The position numbers were made by a program, and so were the translations under genes. Below, in pieces: positions 1 to 4,523 of a stretch of 6,582 nt of DNA. Positions within the stretch are counted from its first letter, which is position 1. Every line of letters starts with the position of its first letter. The stretch lies in contig JAQUTB010000099.1 of the NCBI GenBank assembly GCA_028709985.1, forward strand, positions 1 through 6,582, read 5' to 3'. The stretch is from Dethiosulfovibrio sp. Lineage in GTDB: Bacteria; Synergistota; Synergistia; Synergistales; Dethiosulfovibrionaceae. The notes below the pieces were generated by a model. The model was not told the DNA's origin. It worked only from the letters and a program-made list of their open reading frames with translations, and ran no database searches.

Positions 1-2
1 AT

Positions 3-494
3 CTATCCTGGGGACGACCTGGGGAGGATAAAGGTGATCCACTCGCTTTGGTGGTTTTTCCGCCTTCCTCTGCACGTCCCGATAGGGCTATGTTGGAGGC
101 GCTCCAAAAGGGTATAGGGATGCCATTGGTGAGGCTTTCTGATCAGACCGGATCCCTTCCCGGGTCCGGTGGCACAGTGGAGGAGAGTGACGCAGTTAGG
201 CTCCTAGCGAGCAGGGCCAGGCTTCTTATCCTGCCGGGGGTAGACCTGTCCGCCGCGGTTTTGGCCGGTTTTGCCGCGCTCTACGGTGTTCCGACCTGGG
301 CCCCTTGGTCCCCCCTTCTGGACGACCTGTTGGGAGCTGACGGATACGTTAAGGACAGACCCTCCGCGACGGCCGAGATAGGGCGAACCGTAGCAGCTGC
401 AGCGAGGCACAGGCTTTCCGAGCACTTTACCCCAGAACTTTCCGCTGAGTCCCTCCGGTCCATATACAGAGCCGTGACGGGATCCTCTAAATGA
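3..494 (+). CDS. Glycosyltransferase-like protein, C-terminal part (5' end off the window)
   Basis: The reading frame is open from the left edge (frame starting at base 3) to the TGA at 492-494, so the start lies outside the window; the TTG at 48 is not a convincing start because the frame continues upstream without a stop. The visible ~163 residues look like the second Rossmann-type half of a GT4/GT-B glycosyltransferase: a strand-like LALVVFPPSS, then SRARLLILPGVDLSAAVLAG followed by YGVPTW, in the place where GT4 enzymes have the nucleotide-sugar-binding EGFGL...EAMA.CG.PV block, and a final helix SEHFTPELSAESLRSIYRAV resembling the usual C-terminal helix. The EX7E glutamates are not evident, so the assignment is weak. 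No signal peptide or membrane segment is visible. It overlaps the next gene by ATGA, so the two are probably co-translated; the acyltransferase partner suggests a role in lipopolysaccharide or lipid glycosylation. This is inference, and the donor and acceptor are unknown. Confidence 0.5.
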   Translation, partial: LSWGRPGEDKGDPLALVVFPPSSARPDRAMLEALQKGIGMPLVRLSDQTGSLPGSGGTVEESDAVRLLASRARLLILPGVDLSAAVLAGFAALYGVPTWAPWSPLLDDLLGADGYVKDRPSATAEIGRTVAAAARHRLSEHFTPELSAESLRSIYRAVTGSSK

Positions 495-1363
495 AGCTTA
501 AACAATTATCGGTGGAGGCGGTAAGATCCTTCGCCTCCACCGGGGTCAGGGGAAGGATACTGTATAGGTTTATAAGGACGATCCTAGGTATGGTCTCGCC
601 GAGGAAATCAGTCGCACTGGATAACCTCAGGCTCTCTTTCCCCGATAAGGATCCATCATGGCATAAGTCCACGCTAAAAGCCATGTACGATCACTTCAGC
701 TGGATGACTGTAGAGTACCTGGCCCTCATAGAGGACCCATCCAAGGCTATAGAGTGGGTGGTACAGGTCGATGGCAAGGATATGCTGGATTCTCTGGTCA
801 GGTCCGGCAAGGGATGCGTCATCCTCGCTAGCCACGGAGGAAACTGGGAGCTGCTGTCGGCGTGGCTATGTCAGAGCGGATATCCCCTTCAGGCCGCGGT
901 CAGAGACCCCAACGACAGAGAGCTGGCGGAGCTGATGGAGTTCTATCGCAGAAAGATCGGCCTCGCCACCTTGAGGAAGGAGACCGGTGGACTGAGGGAG
1001 ATGGTGCGTTTGCCCCAGCGAGGCGGTTTTATAGGACTGGTGGCCGACCAGGACGGAGGCCCTCTCGGGATACCTGTTCACTTCTTGGGCCGTCCCTGTA
1101 CCATGCCCAGCGGGCCGTCCTCCATATCGGTTCTTGCCGATGTCCCGATCGTGCCTGTCTCCATAGAGAGAATTACCCCTTTTCGTCACAGGGTTATCGT
1201 TGAGTCTCCCATCTGTCCTCCACGCGAGGGGTCCAGAGGGGAAAGGATAGGGGAGTTGGCCTACCTTGTGAACGACGCTCTGGAGCGAATGGTCCTCAGG
1301 TGTCCCGGCGAATGGCTCTGGATGCACAGAAGATGGAAGACTGTTCCATCTACGTGCCCCTAG
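491..1363 (+). CDS. Lipid A biosynthesis lysophospholipid acyltransferase (LpxL/HtrB family)
   Basis: This 290-residue protein has the length and landmarks of the LpxL/HtrB family, inner-membrane-associated enzymes that move a secondary acyl chain from acyl-ACP to a lipid A precursor. The catalytic HX4E motif is at residues 115-120 (HGGNWE, H115 and E120). An ADQDGG element at 185-190 is followed by FLGRPCTMPSGP at 198-209, which matches the family FFG....TP.G block that positions the acyl substrate. The C-terminal signature PGEWLWMHRRWK is at 272-283. The N-terminus (LYRFIRTILGMVSPRKS) is amphipathic rather than a clear transmembrane helix. The ATG lies inside the stop of the upstream gene (ATGA, 491-494), which fixes the start and suggests translational coupling, since only a weak GGGA precedes it. 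The enzyme implies a diderm envelope. Which acyl position it serves (LpxL-, LpxM- or LpxP-like) cannot be told from sequence alone. No terminator is seen after its TAG. Confidence 0.92.
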   Translation: MKLKQLSVEAVRSFASTGVRGRILYRFIRTILGMVSPRKSVALDNLRLSFPDKDPSWHKSTLKAMYDHFSWMTVEYLALIEDPSKAIEWVVQVDGKDMLDSLVRSGKGCVILASHGGNWELLSAWLCQSGYPLQAAVRDPNDRELAELMEFYRRKIGLATLRKETGGLREMVRLPQRGGFIGLVADQDGGPLGIPVHFLGRPCTMPSGPSSISVLADVPIVPVSIERITPFRHRVIVESPICPPREGSRGERIGELAYLVNDALERMVLRCPGEWLWMHRRWKTVPSTCP

Positions 1364-1374
1364 TTTGACTTAGT

Positions 1375-1403
1375 TTGAACTGCTTTGAGATAGGTGATAT
1401 GCT
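1375..1403 (+). promoter_or_regulatory. Candidate sigma70-type promoter for the 1428-2351 gene
   Basis: TTGAAC (1375-1380) and TATGCT (1398-1403) are separated by exactly 17 bases. Each hexamer matches four of six consensus positions. Transcription would begin near 1410, just before the ribosome binding site, giving a very short leader. The -35 lies in a short imprecise repeat (TAGTTTGA at 1361-1368 and 1371-1378), which could be incidental or a binding site. There is no terminator after the acyltransferase, so read-through from the upstream operon is also possible. Confidence 0.5.
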
Positions 1404-1412
1404 AGTGGAGAG

Positions 1413-1419
1413 AGGAAGG
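1413..1419 (+). promoter_or_regulatory. Ribosome binding site that selects ATG 1428
   Basis: AGGAAGG-type purine stretch (AGAGGAAGG, 1411-1419) ends 8 bases before ATG 1428. A possible GTG start at 1419 falls on the last base of this stretch, so it would have to use the weaker GGAG at 1407-1410. The ATG is therefore preferred. Confidence 0.6.
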
Positions 1420-1427
1420 TGGGCAGA

Positions 1428-2351
1428 ATGATAGTCTATGAACTGATGAGCAAAGGGCATATAGTCAGGCTGCCCGACCAGGCAGTCTTGGGCGATATCG
1501 CCGTCGAAAACCCTGTTGTGGCCCTGTTGATGCCCTATAACAGGATACTGGTCGGCGTCGCCTATAAGGGAGCCTACGAGATGTGGCTCTGCGGTAAAAA
1601 CGGGGATCCGTCGGGGTGGAAAGAGGTTTTCCTCTACGATGGCATACCGTTCCGTATCGACACGGACGGCTTTTCCGCCTCGGTTAGCACCGATATCACC
1701 TCCGAGCTTCGTTCCCAGCTTATAGGACGTCTCCCCCCTCCTGGGAGCCACAGAGAGACGATGTCCGTATTGGAGGACTTCTACGGGGATCAGCCTGATT
1801 TCATGTCCCAACCGCAATGGGAGGACGAGGAGGTCTTTCTGTCTCGTCTGGGAGATCTCGGAAACCTGAGGCTGGTCTATTGGGGAATAAGAAAGGCCCT
1901 TGTCCTGGGGGATTACTCCATGGTGGGAAGGATAAAGGTATGGGTCAGGCGAGGACTGAATACCTTTGGCGATGAATCTGTGATTCCCAAGATGTGGGTC
2001 TCCGTCGGCGACCTGCCGGGCAACAAGGGCATCGAGGAGCTGGAGGCCCTTTTGTTCAAGCCAGAGCAACTCAGGAGGATGAACCTGGAGAAGAGCGGCT
2101 CAGTGGTTTTCAGAGGTGACTCGGGATATCTGGTGAGGTTCGAGGGCCAAAGGCCCTTCGGGGAGGTCTCCGTCTCGGTGTGGATGTACTTCTCTTTTCC
2201 CATATGGGAGGAGATGAAGGACAGGAGGGGACTCCGCCCTCAGGAAATAGTGATACTCTCGTGGGGATTCCTCGATGCCCTTGAAGCTGTGAGGGAGATG
2301 GAGCGATACAGGCTCCCGTTTTCCGTGGAGGAGCCCATAGACGTAAAATAA
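1428..2351 (+). CDS. Unrecognised soluble protein of about 307 residues
   Basis: I do not recognise the family. From ATG 1428 the protein has 307 residues (310 if GTG 1419 is used) and ends at TAA 2349-2351. It has no signal peptide and no clear membrane helix, so it is probably cytoplasmic. The first ~75 residues look beta-rich (short hydrophobic strands such as VVALLMPYNRILVGVAY, then KEVFLYDGIPFRIDTDGF). The middle is acidic and then helical (QPQWEDEEVFLSRLGDLG, then a segment around YWGIRKALVLGDYSM). The C-terminal third again has strand-like stretches (SVVFRGDSGYLVRFEG, VSVSVWMYFSFPIWEEM), ending in a charged helix (LDALEAVREMERYR). Tryptophans and acidic residues are frequent. No nucleotide-binding loop, metal-ligand cluster or helix-turn-helix was seen. 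Codon use (AGG, GAG, CTG/GTC rich) matches its neighbours, so it looks native. Its own promoter and the strong terminator after it make it a probable monocistronic unit. The coding call is firm; function is unknown. Confidence 0.88.
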   Translation: MIVYELMSKGHIVRLPDQAVLGDIAVENPVVALLMPYNRILVGVAYKGAYEMWLCGKNGDPSGWKEVFLYDGIPFRIDTDGFSASVSTDITSELRSQLIGRLPPPGSHRETMSVLEDFYGDQPDFMSQPQWEDEEVFLSRLGDLGNLRLVYWGIRKALVLGDYSMVGRIKVWVRRGLNTFGDESVIPKMWVSVGDLPGNKGIEELEALLFKPEQLRRMNLEKSGSVVFRGDSGYLVRFEGQRPFGEVSVSVWMYFSFPIWEEMKDRRGLRPQEIVILSWGFLDALEAVREMERYRLPFSVEEPIDVK

Positions 2352-2388
2352 AGCCAGCCCACGGTCTCGTTCCGTGGGCTGGCTTTTT
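2352..2388. terminator. Strong shared (bidirectional) intrinsic terminator
   Basis: A perfect 13-bp inverted repeat (AGCCAGCCCACGG at 2352-2364 and its complement at 2372-2384) with a 7-base loop is followed on the plus strand by five T's (2384-2388). Read on the minus strand the same hairpin is followed by TTTATTTTAC. It lies between two convergent genes, directly after the TAA of the unknown gene (2351) and one base past the stop of the permease (2390), so it should end both transcripts. Confidence 0.9.
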
Positions 2389-2389
2389 C

Positions 2390-3043
2390 CTATCTCGTCT
2401 GCCACCTTCGCTCTATGAGCTGAAGAGCCAGGCTTGTGGAGCTGGTGAGGCACAGATAGACCAGCCCCACCGCGATAAAGGTCTCGAAAGACGCGTAGGT
2501 AACGCTTCTCACCTGCTGTCCTGCCATGGTAAGCTCGGTTATCGCCAGTGTCGACAGGAGGGAGGACTCCTTTATCAAAGTGACGAACTCGTTGCCGATA
2601 GCGGGGAGCATATTCCTGATCGCCTGAGGCAGTATAATGTTCCTCATCGACTGCACGTACGATAGGCCTAGCACCCTGGAGGCCTCCCATTGCCCTTTCG
2701 GGACAGCCTCTATCCCTCCCCTGACTATTTCCCCTACGTAGCCGGAGGAGTTGATCGATAGGCCGATTATACCGGCTGTAAAGGCGTTGAGGTTTATCCC
2801 CAAAGAAGGAAGTCCAAAGTATATGAGAAAAAGTTGAATTAAAAGGGGCGTCCCCCTTATCACGTATATATAGGCGGCGGCGATCCACCTTATAGGGGCT
2901 ATGGGCAGCACCCTTAAAGCCCCCACGAGAAGGCCGAAGAGAGATCCTAACGCTACGCTGCACAGAGATGCCTTGACGGTGAACCAGGCCCCTGTGAGTA
3001 TCATCGGAATATAAGGCGATATTACGGAAAAATCCAGCGACAT
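2390..3043 (-). CDS. Polar amino acid ABC transporter, permease subunit (HisM/GlnP type)
   Basis: This 217-residue protein is the membrane subunit of a polar amino acid uptake transporter (HisMQ/GlnP/ArtM family), the usual length for the family. Hydrophobic segments fall at roughly 18-46, 53-78, 84-105, 153-175 and 188-210. The family block VIRGTPLLIQLFLIYFGLP is at 61-79. The cytoplasmic EAA loop that docks on the ATPase is at 109-143 (GGIEAVPKGQWEASRVLGLS...LPQAIR; E120, A121, G126, P139). Its ATG (3043-3041) directly follows the TAG of the ATPase gene with no spacer, so expression is tightly coupled; a GGGAG within the 3' end of the ATPase gene may serve as ribosome binding site. The unit ends at the shared terminator 2352-2388. 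Substrate cannot be read from the permease; in this family it is typically glutamine, glutamate, histidine, arginine or cystine. Confidence 0.94.
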   Translation of the reverse strand: MSLDFSVISPYIPMILTGAWFTVKASLCSVALGSLFGLLVGALRVLPIAPIRWIAAAYIYVIRGTPLLIQLFLIYFGLPSLGINLNAFTAGIIGLSINSSGYVGEIVRGGIEAVPKGQWEASRVLGLSYVQSMRNIILPQAIRNMLPAIGNEFVTLIKESSLLSTLAITELTMAGQQVRSVTYASFETFIAVGLVYLCLTSSTSLALQLIERRWQTR

Positions 3044-3808
3044 CTAGATCTCAGCTCCCTTGACGTTCGTGTGGTGTGGTAACATCCTCTGTAGAAACGT
3101 CCTTGTCCTCTCCTCTTGGGGCCTCTCCAGGACCTGCTCCGGTGGCCCCTGCTCCAGGATAGCGCCGTCAGCCATGAAGACGACCCTGTTGGACACGTCT
3201 TTGGCAAAGGACATCTCATGGGTTATAATCATCATCGTCATGCCGCTTCCGGCAAGTTCGGCTATTACCTCAAGGACCTCTCCCACAAGCTCCGGATCCA
3301 GGGCGCTGGTCGGCTCGTCGAAGACCATTATCCTGGGCTCCATAGCCAGAGCCCTGGCGATGGCCACCCTCTGTTGCTGACCTCCCGAGAGCTCGTTGGG
3401 TCTAGAATCTATCTTTTCCGAAAGTCCGACCCTGTCCAATAGCTCAGCTGCCTTGCTGATCGCCTGTTCTCTGGCGATCCCACGTACCTTCATTGGGGAC
3501 AGGATTATGTTGTCCAGCACCGACAGGTGGGGGAACAGGTTGAACTGCTGGAAGATCATCCCCACCAGCTGCGACTGTTCTTTGTTGGACATGCCTCCCT
3601 TGTCGGCCCTTCTGCCGTAGAGAGCTATCTCACCTTGGTCTATGTCCTCGAGATTACAGACGCATCTCGCCAATGTGCTCTTCCCCGATCCACTTGGTCC
3701 TATTATGGAGACGACCTCTCCATTTGGGATGTCCAGGGATACTCCCTTTAAGACCTGTAGTTCTCCGAAGGATTTATGGAGGCCCCGCACTTGAACGGCG
3801 ATGTCCAT
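3044..3808 (-). CDS. Polar amino acid ABC transporter, ATP-binding subunit (GlnQ/HisP type)
   Basis: This is a 254-residue ABC ATPase that powers amino acid import by binding and hydrolysing ATP beneath the permease encoded next to it. All catalytic elements are intact: Walker A GPSGSGKST (37-45, K43), Q-loop QQFNLFP (87-93), signature LSGGQQQRVAIARAL (140-154), Walker B IMVFDEP (160-166, D164 and E165), D-loop SALD (168-171), and switch histidine H197 in IITHEM. The QQFNLFPH and FDEPTSALDPELVGEVL wording is characteristic of the GlnQ/HisP (PAAT) subfamily rather than oligopeptide or phosphate transporters. There is a short non-conserved C-terminal tail (HHTNVKGAEI). It is first in its operon, preceded by AGGAGGT 9 bases upstream of the ATG. 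The order ATPase then permease, with no binding protein adjacent, is less common for this family. Confidence 0.96.
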   Translation of the reverse strand: MDIAVQVRGLHKSFGELQVLKGVSLDIPNGEVVSIIGPSGSGKSTLARCVCNLEDIDQGEIALYGRRADKGGMSNKEQSQLVGMIFQQFNLFPHLSVLDNIILSPMKVRGIAREQAISKAAELLDRVGLSEKIDSRPNELSGGQQQRVAIARALAMEPRIMVFDEPTSALDPELVGEVLEVIAELAGSGMTMMIITHEMSFAKDVSNRVVFMADGAILEQGPPEQVLERPQEERTRTFLQRMLPHHTNVKGAEI

Positions 3809-3817
3809 TCTTGAATT

Positions 3818-3824
3818 ACCTCCT
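3818..3824 (-). promoter_or_regulatory. Consensus ribosome binding site of the ABC ATPase gene
   Basis: Read on the minus strand this is AGGAGGT, an almost perfect match to the anti-Shine-Dalgarno sequence, with 9 bases to ATG 3808-3806. It fixes the start of the ATPase. Confidence 0.85.
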
Positions 3825-3869
3825 GTTTATAGAATTTGAGGTCCATCAACTGAAGGACACTAGTCCAGA

Positions 3870-3898
3870 ATGATATAGCAGAACCCATATTATTGCAA
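3870..3898 (-). promoter_or_regulatory. Candidate sigma70-type promoter of the ABC transporter operon
   Basis: On the minus strand TTGCAA (3898-3893) and TATCAT (3875-3870) are separated by 17 bases; they match four and five of six consensus positions. Transcription would begin near 3863, giving a leader of about 55 bases to the ATPase start. A closer TATAAA (3831-3826) is too near the ribosome binding site to serve as a -10. Confidence 0.4.
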
Positions 3899-3935
3899 GG
3901 ACCGATTTTGCAAAGCGGAGATAACCTATAAAAAC

Positions 3936-3961
3936 ACTTGATTTAGCTAGGTAAATCAAGT
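3936..3961. repeat. AT-rich inverted repeat, possible operator or weak terminator
   Basis: Ten-base arms ACTTGATTTA (3936-3945) and TAAATCAAGT (3952-3961) flank GCTAGG. The 26-bp dyad is centred about 55 bp upstream of the candidate -35 of the ABC operon. Its symmetric form and position suit a dimeric regulator's binding site. As an RNA hairpin it would be weak (AU-rich) and is followed by only TTTATG. The arms are directly visible; the role is inferred. Confidence 0.5.
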
Positions 3962-3963
3962 TT

Positions 3964-4026
3964 ATGCGCTTTATTTTGATGTTATCGCTCTTATCCATGT
4001 TTGGCTTATGGGCCATACGGTTGTAG
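3964..4026 (+). CDS. Possible 20-residue hydrophobic peptide (speculative)
   Basis: An ATG directly after the dyad opens a 20-codon frame ending at TAG 4024-4026. Its product (MRFILMLSLLSMFGLWAIRL) is one continuous hydrophobic stretch bounded by arginines, the general look of a single-span membrane micropeptide such as some type I toxins. A frame this short arises easily by chance, and the only upstream purine motif is TAGG about 12 bases away, a poor ribosome binding site. It may well not be a gene. Confidence 0.15.
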   Translation: MRFILMLSLLSMFGLWAIRL

Positions 4027-4050
4027 AATGGGCTCAGACGGAGGGAGTGG

Positions 4051-4078
4051 TTGAAACACCTTCCCCGAGAGATACAAA
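4051..4078 (+). promoter_or_regulatory. Candidate rightward promoter before the heptamer array
   Basis: TTGAAA (4051-4056) and TACAAA (4073-4078) with 16 bases between them match five and four of six consensus positions. A transcript starting near 4085 would run through the tandem repeat and stop at the terminator near 4474, about 390 bases. Apart from this and the short ORF at 3964-4026, I see nothing supportable in 3962-4126. Confidence 0.25.
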
Positions 4079-4126
4079 ACCCTCCATTGGGCCGGGATGC
4101 TCAGAATAGGAAACAGTCGGGGTGGG

Positions 4127-4236
4127 AGTAACCAGTAACCAGTAACCAGTAACCAGTAACCAGTAACCAGTAACCAGTAACCAGTAACCAGTAACCAGTA
4201 ACCAGTAACCAGTAACCAGTAACCAGTAACCAGTAA
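4127..4236. repeat. Perfect 7-bp tandem repeat (AGTAACC)n, 15.7 copies
   Basis: From 4127 to 4236 (110 bases) the unit AGTAACC repeats without a single mismatch; periodicity breaks at G 4237. Because 7 is not a multiple of 3, all three frames of one strand read the same cyclic heptapeptide. On the minus strand that is LLVTGYW with no stops. On the plus strand it contains a TAA every 21 bases in every frame. Long open frames on the minus strand here are a by-product of that arithmetic. Perfect identity suggests recent expansion by strand slippage. Heptameric short tandem arrays of this sort are known as STRR elements in cyanobacteria; no function is established. Confidence 0.97.
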
Positions 4237-4273
4237 GGTTTGTCGGTGTAACTTGAAGTAACTGCAAAGGTTG

Positions 4274-4411
4274 ATGCGATTGAGAGATATGGAGACGCAA
4301 CAGGGCGTCCCGGCCTTCTTCCTTTCGAGAGGGGTGAGGTCCATCGAAAAAGCATACCACCGTAACCGCAGCAGGACCGCACTGGGTTTAGGTAACGGAA
4401 GTATCTACTGA
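4274..4411 (+). CDS. Possible 45-residue basic small protein (speculative)
   Basis: ATG 4274 opens 45 codons to TGA 4409-4411, 29 bases before the terminator stem. AAAGG sits 3 bases upstream, a tight and weak ribosome binding site. The product begins MRLRDMETQQGVPAF and ends GLGNGSIY; it is arginine-rich (7 Arg) and without membrane segments or a motif I recognise. Arginine codons are mixed CGN and AGR, whereas neighbouring real genes prefer AGG/AGA, which argues against a native coding gene. A terminator directly after it is the main argument in favour. Confidence 0.2.
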   Translation: MRLRDMETQQGVPAFFLSRGVRSIEKAYHRNRSRTALGLGNGSIY

Positions 4412-4440
4412 GTTGCAAGGCTACCTGATATAGTTCATCG

Positions 4441-4474
4441 GAGGAGGATCTTTTGATCCTCCTCGCTTTTTTTT
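4441..4474 (+). terminator. Strong rightward intrinsic terminator
   Basis: A perfect 10-bp stem, GAGGAGGATC (4441-4450) with its complement (4455-4464), a TTTT loop, then GC and eight T's (4467-4474). On the minus strand no T run follows, so it acts rightward only. It ends whatever is transcribed from upstream, 50 bases before the dipeptidase start. No annotated gene of known function lies just upstream on this strand, so it either ends an unannotated transcript or serves as an attenuator. Confidence 0.85.
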
Positions 4475-4478
4475 GTGA

Positions 4479-4487
4479 TGTTATAAT
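4479..4487 (+). promoter_or_regulatory. Extended -10 promoter of the dipeptidase gene
   Basis: TGTTATAAT is a perfect TGn-TATAAT extended -10. The -35 position at 17-base spacing (4459-4464) falls inside the terminator stem (CTCCTC) and has no consensus, which extended -10 promoters tolerate. Transcription would begin near 4494, giving a leader of about 30 bases. That leader contains a small inverted repeat CCCAG (4502-4506) / CTGGG (4517-4521) next to the start codon. Confidence 0.6.
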
Positions 4488-4523
4488 CCTACCCATATTA
4501 GCCCAGCCGGGGCAAACTGGGGG

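Larger units (their letters stand above)
4237..4474 (+). ncRNA. Candidate structured RNA or leader ending in an intrinsic terminator
   Basis: This 240-base stretch between the heptamer array and the dipeptidase promoter ends in a strong terminator that needs some rightward transcript. Visible structure: GG-A-GACGC / GCGTC-CC (4291-4311, loop AACAGG, one bulged A), immediately followed by a hairpin closing GGCCT (4312-4316) with AGGTC (4337-4341) around CCTT-TCGA-GAGG (4321-4332) and a G/U-rich internal loop. TAGGTA (4389-4394) can pair with TACCTG (4422-4427). Several pairs are G-U on the plus strand and would be A-C on the other, which favours plus-strand RNA. The span also contains a 45-codon frame (4274-4411). 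No known riboswitch, 6S, SRP, RNase P or tmRNA signature was recognised. It could be a small RNA, a small-protein mRNA, or non-functional sequence. Confidence 0.3.

Noticed and set aside
866..1327. 153-codon minus-strand frame, and the 862-1203 plus-strand frame, within the acyltransferase gene
   Set aside because: Both overlap an intact LpxL-family gene with all catalytic motifs and have no domain content of their own.
1350..2069. 239-codon minus-strand frame opposite the unknown gene
   Set aside because: The plus strand there has a promoter, ribosome binding site and terminator in register with the 1428-2351 gene, plus codon use like its neighbours; the minus frame has none of these.
2100..2963. 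287-codon minus-strand frame overlapping the permease and the unknown gene
   Set aside because: A shadow in another frame of two well-supported convergent genes. It crosses the strong terminator, and its translation is basic and low in familiar motifs.
4127..4236. CRISPR array
   Set aside because: The 7-base units are contiguous with no unique spacers, and no cas genes are nearby.
3838..4345. Ten-base direct repeat GAGGTCCATC (3838-3847 and 4336-4345) as the ends of a mobile element
   Set aside because: A 10-base match within 700 bases is not far from chance. There are no terminal inverted repeats, transposase or target duplication, and the matches do not extend.
4389..4446. Resemblance to a TPP (thi-box) riboswitch: CTGAG, then ACCTGAT, then CGGAGGAG
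   Set aside because: The conserved GATAATGCCAGCGTAGGGA core and the 5' GGGG strand are absent, and the downstream gene is not a thiamine gene. Short matches only.
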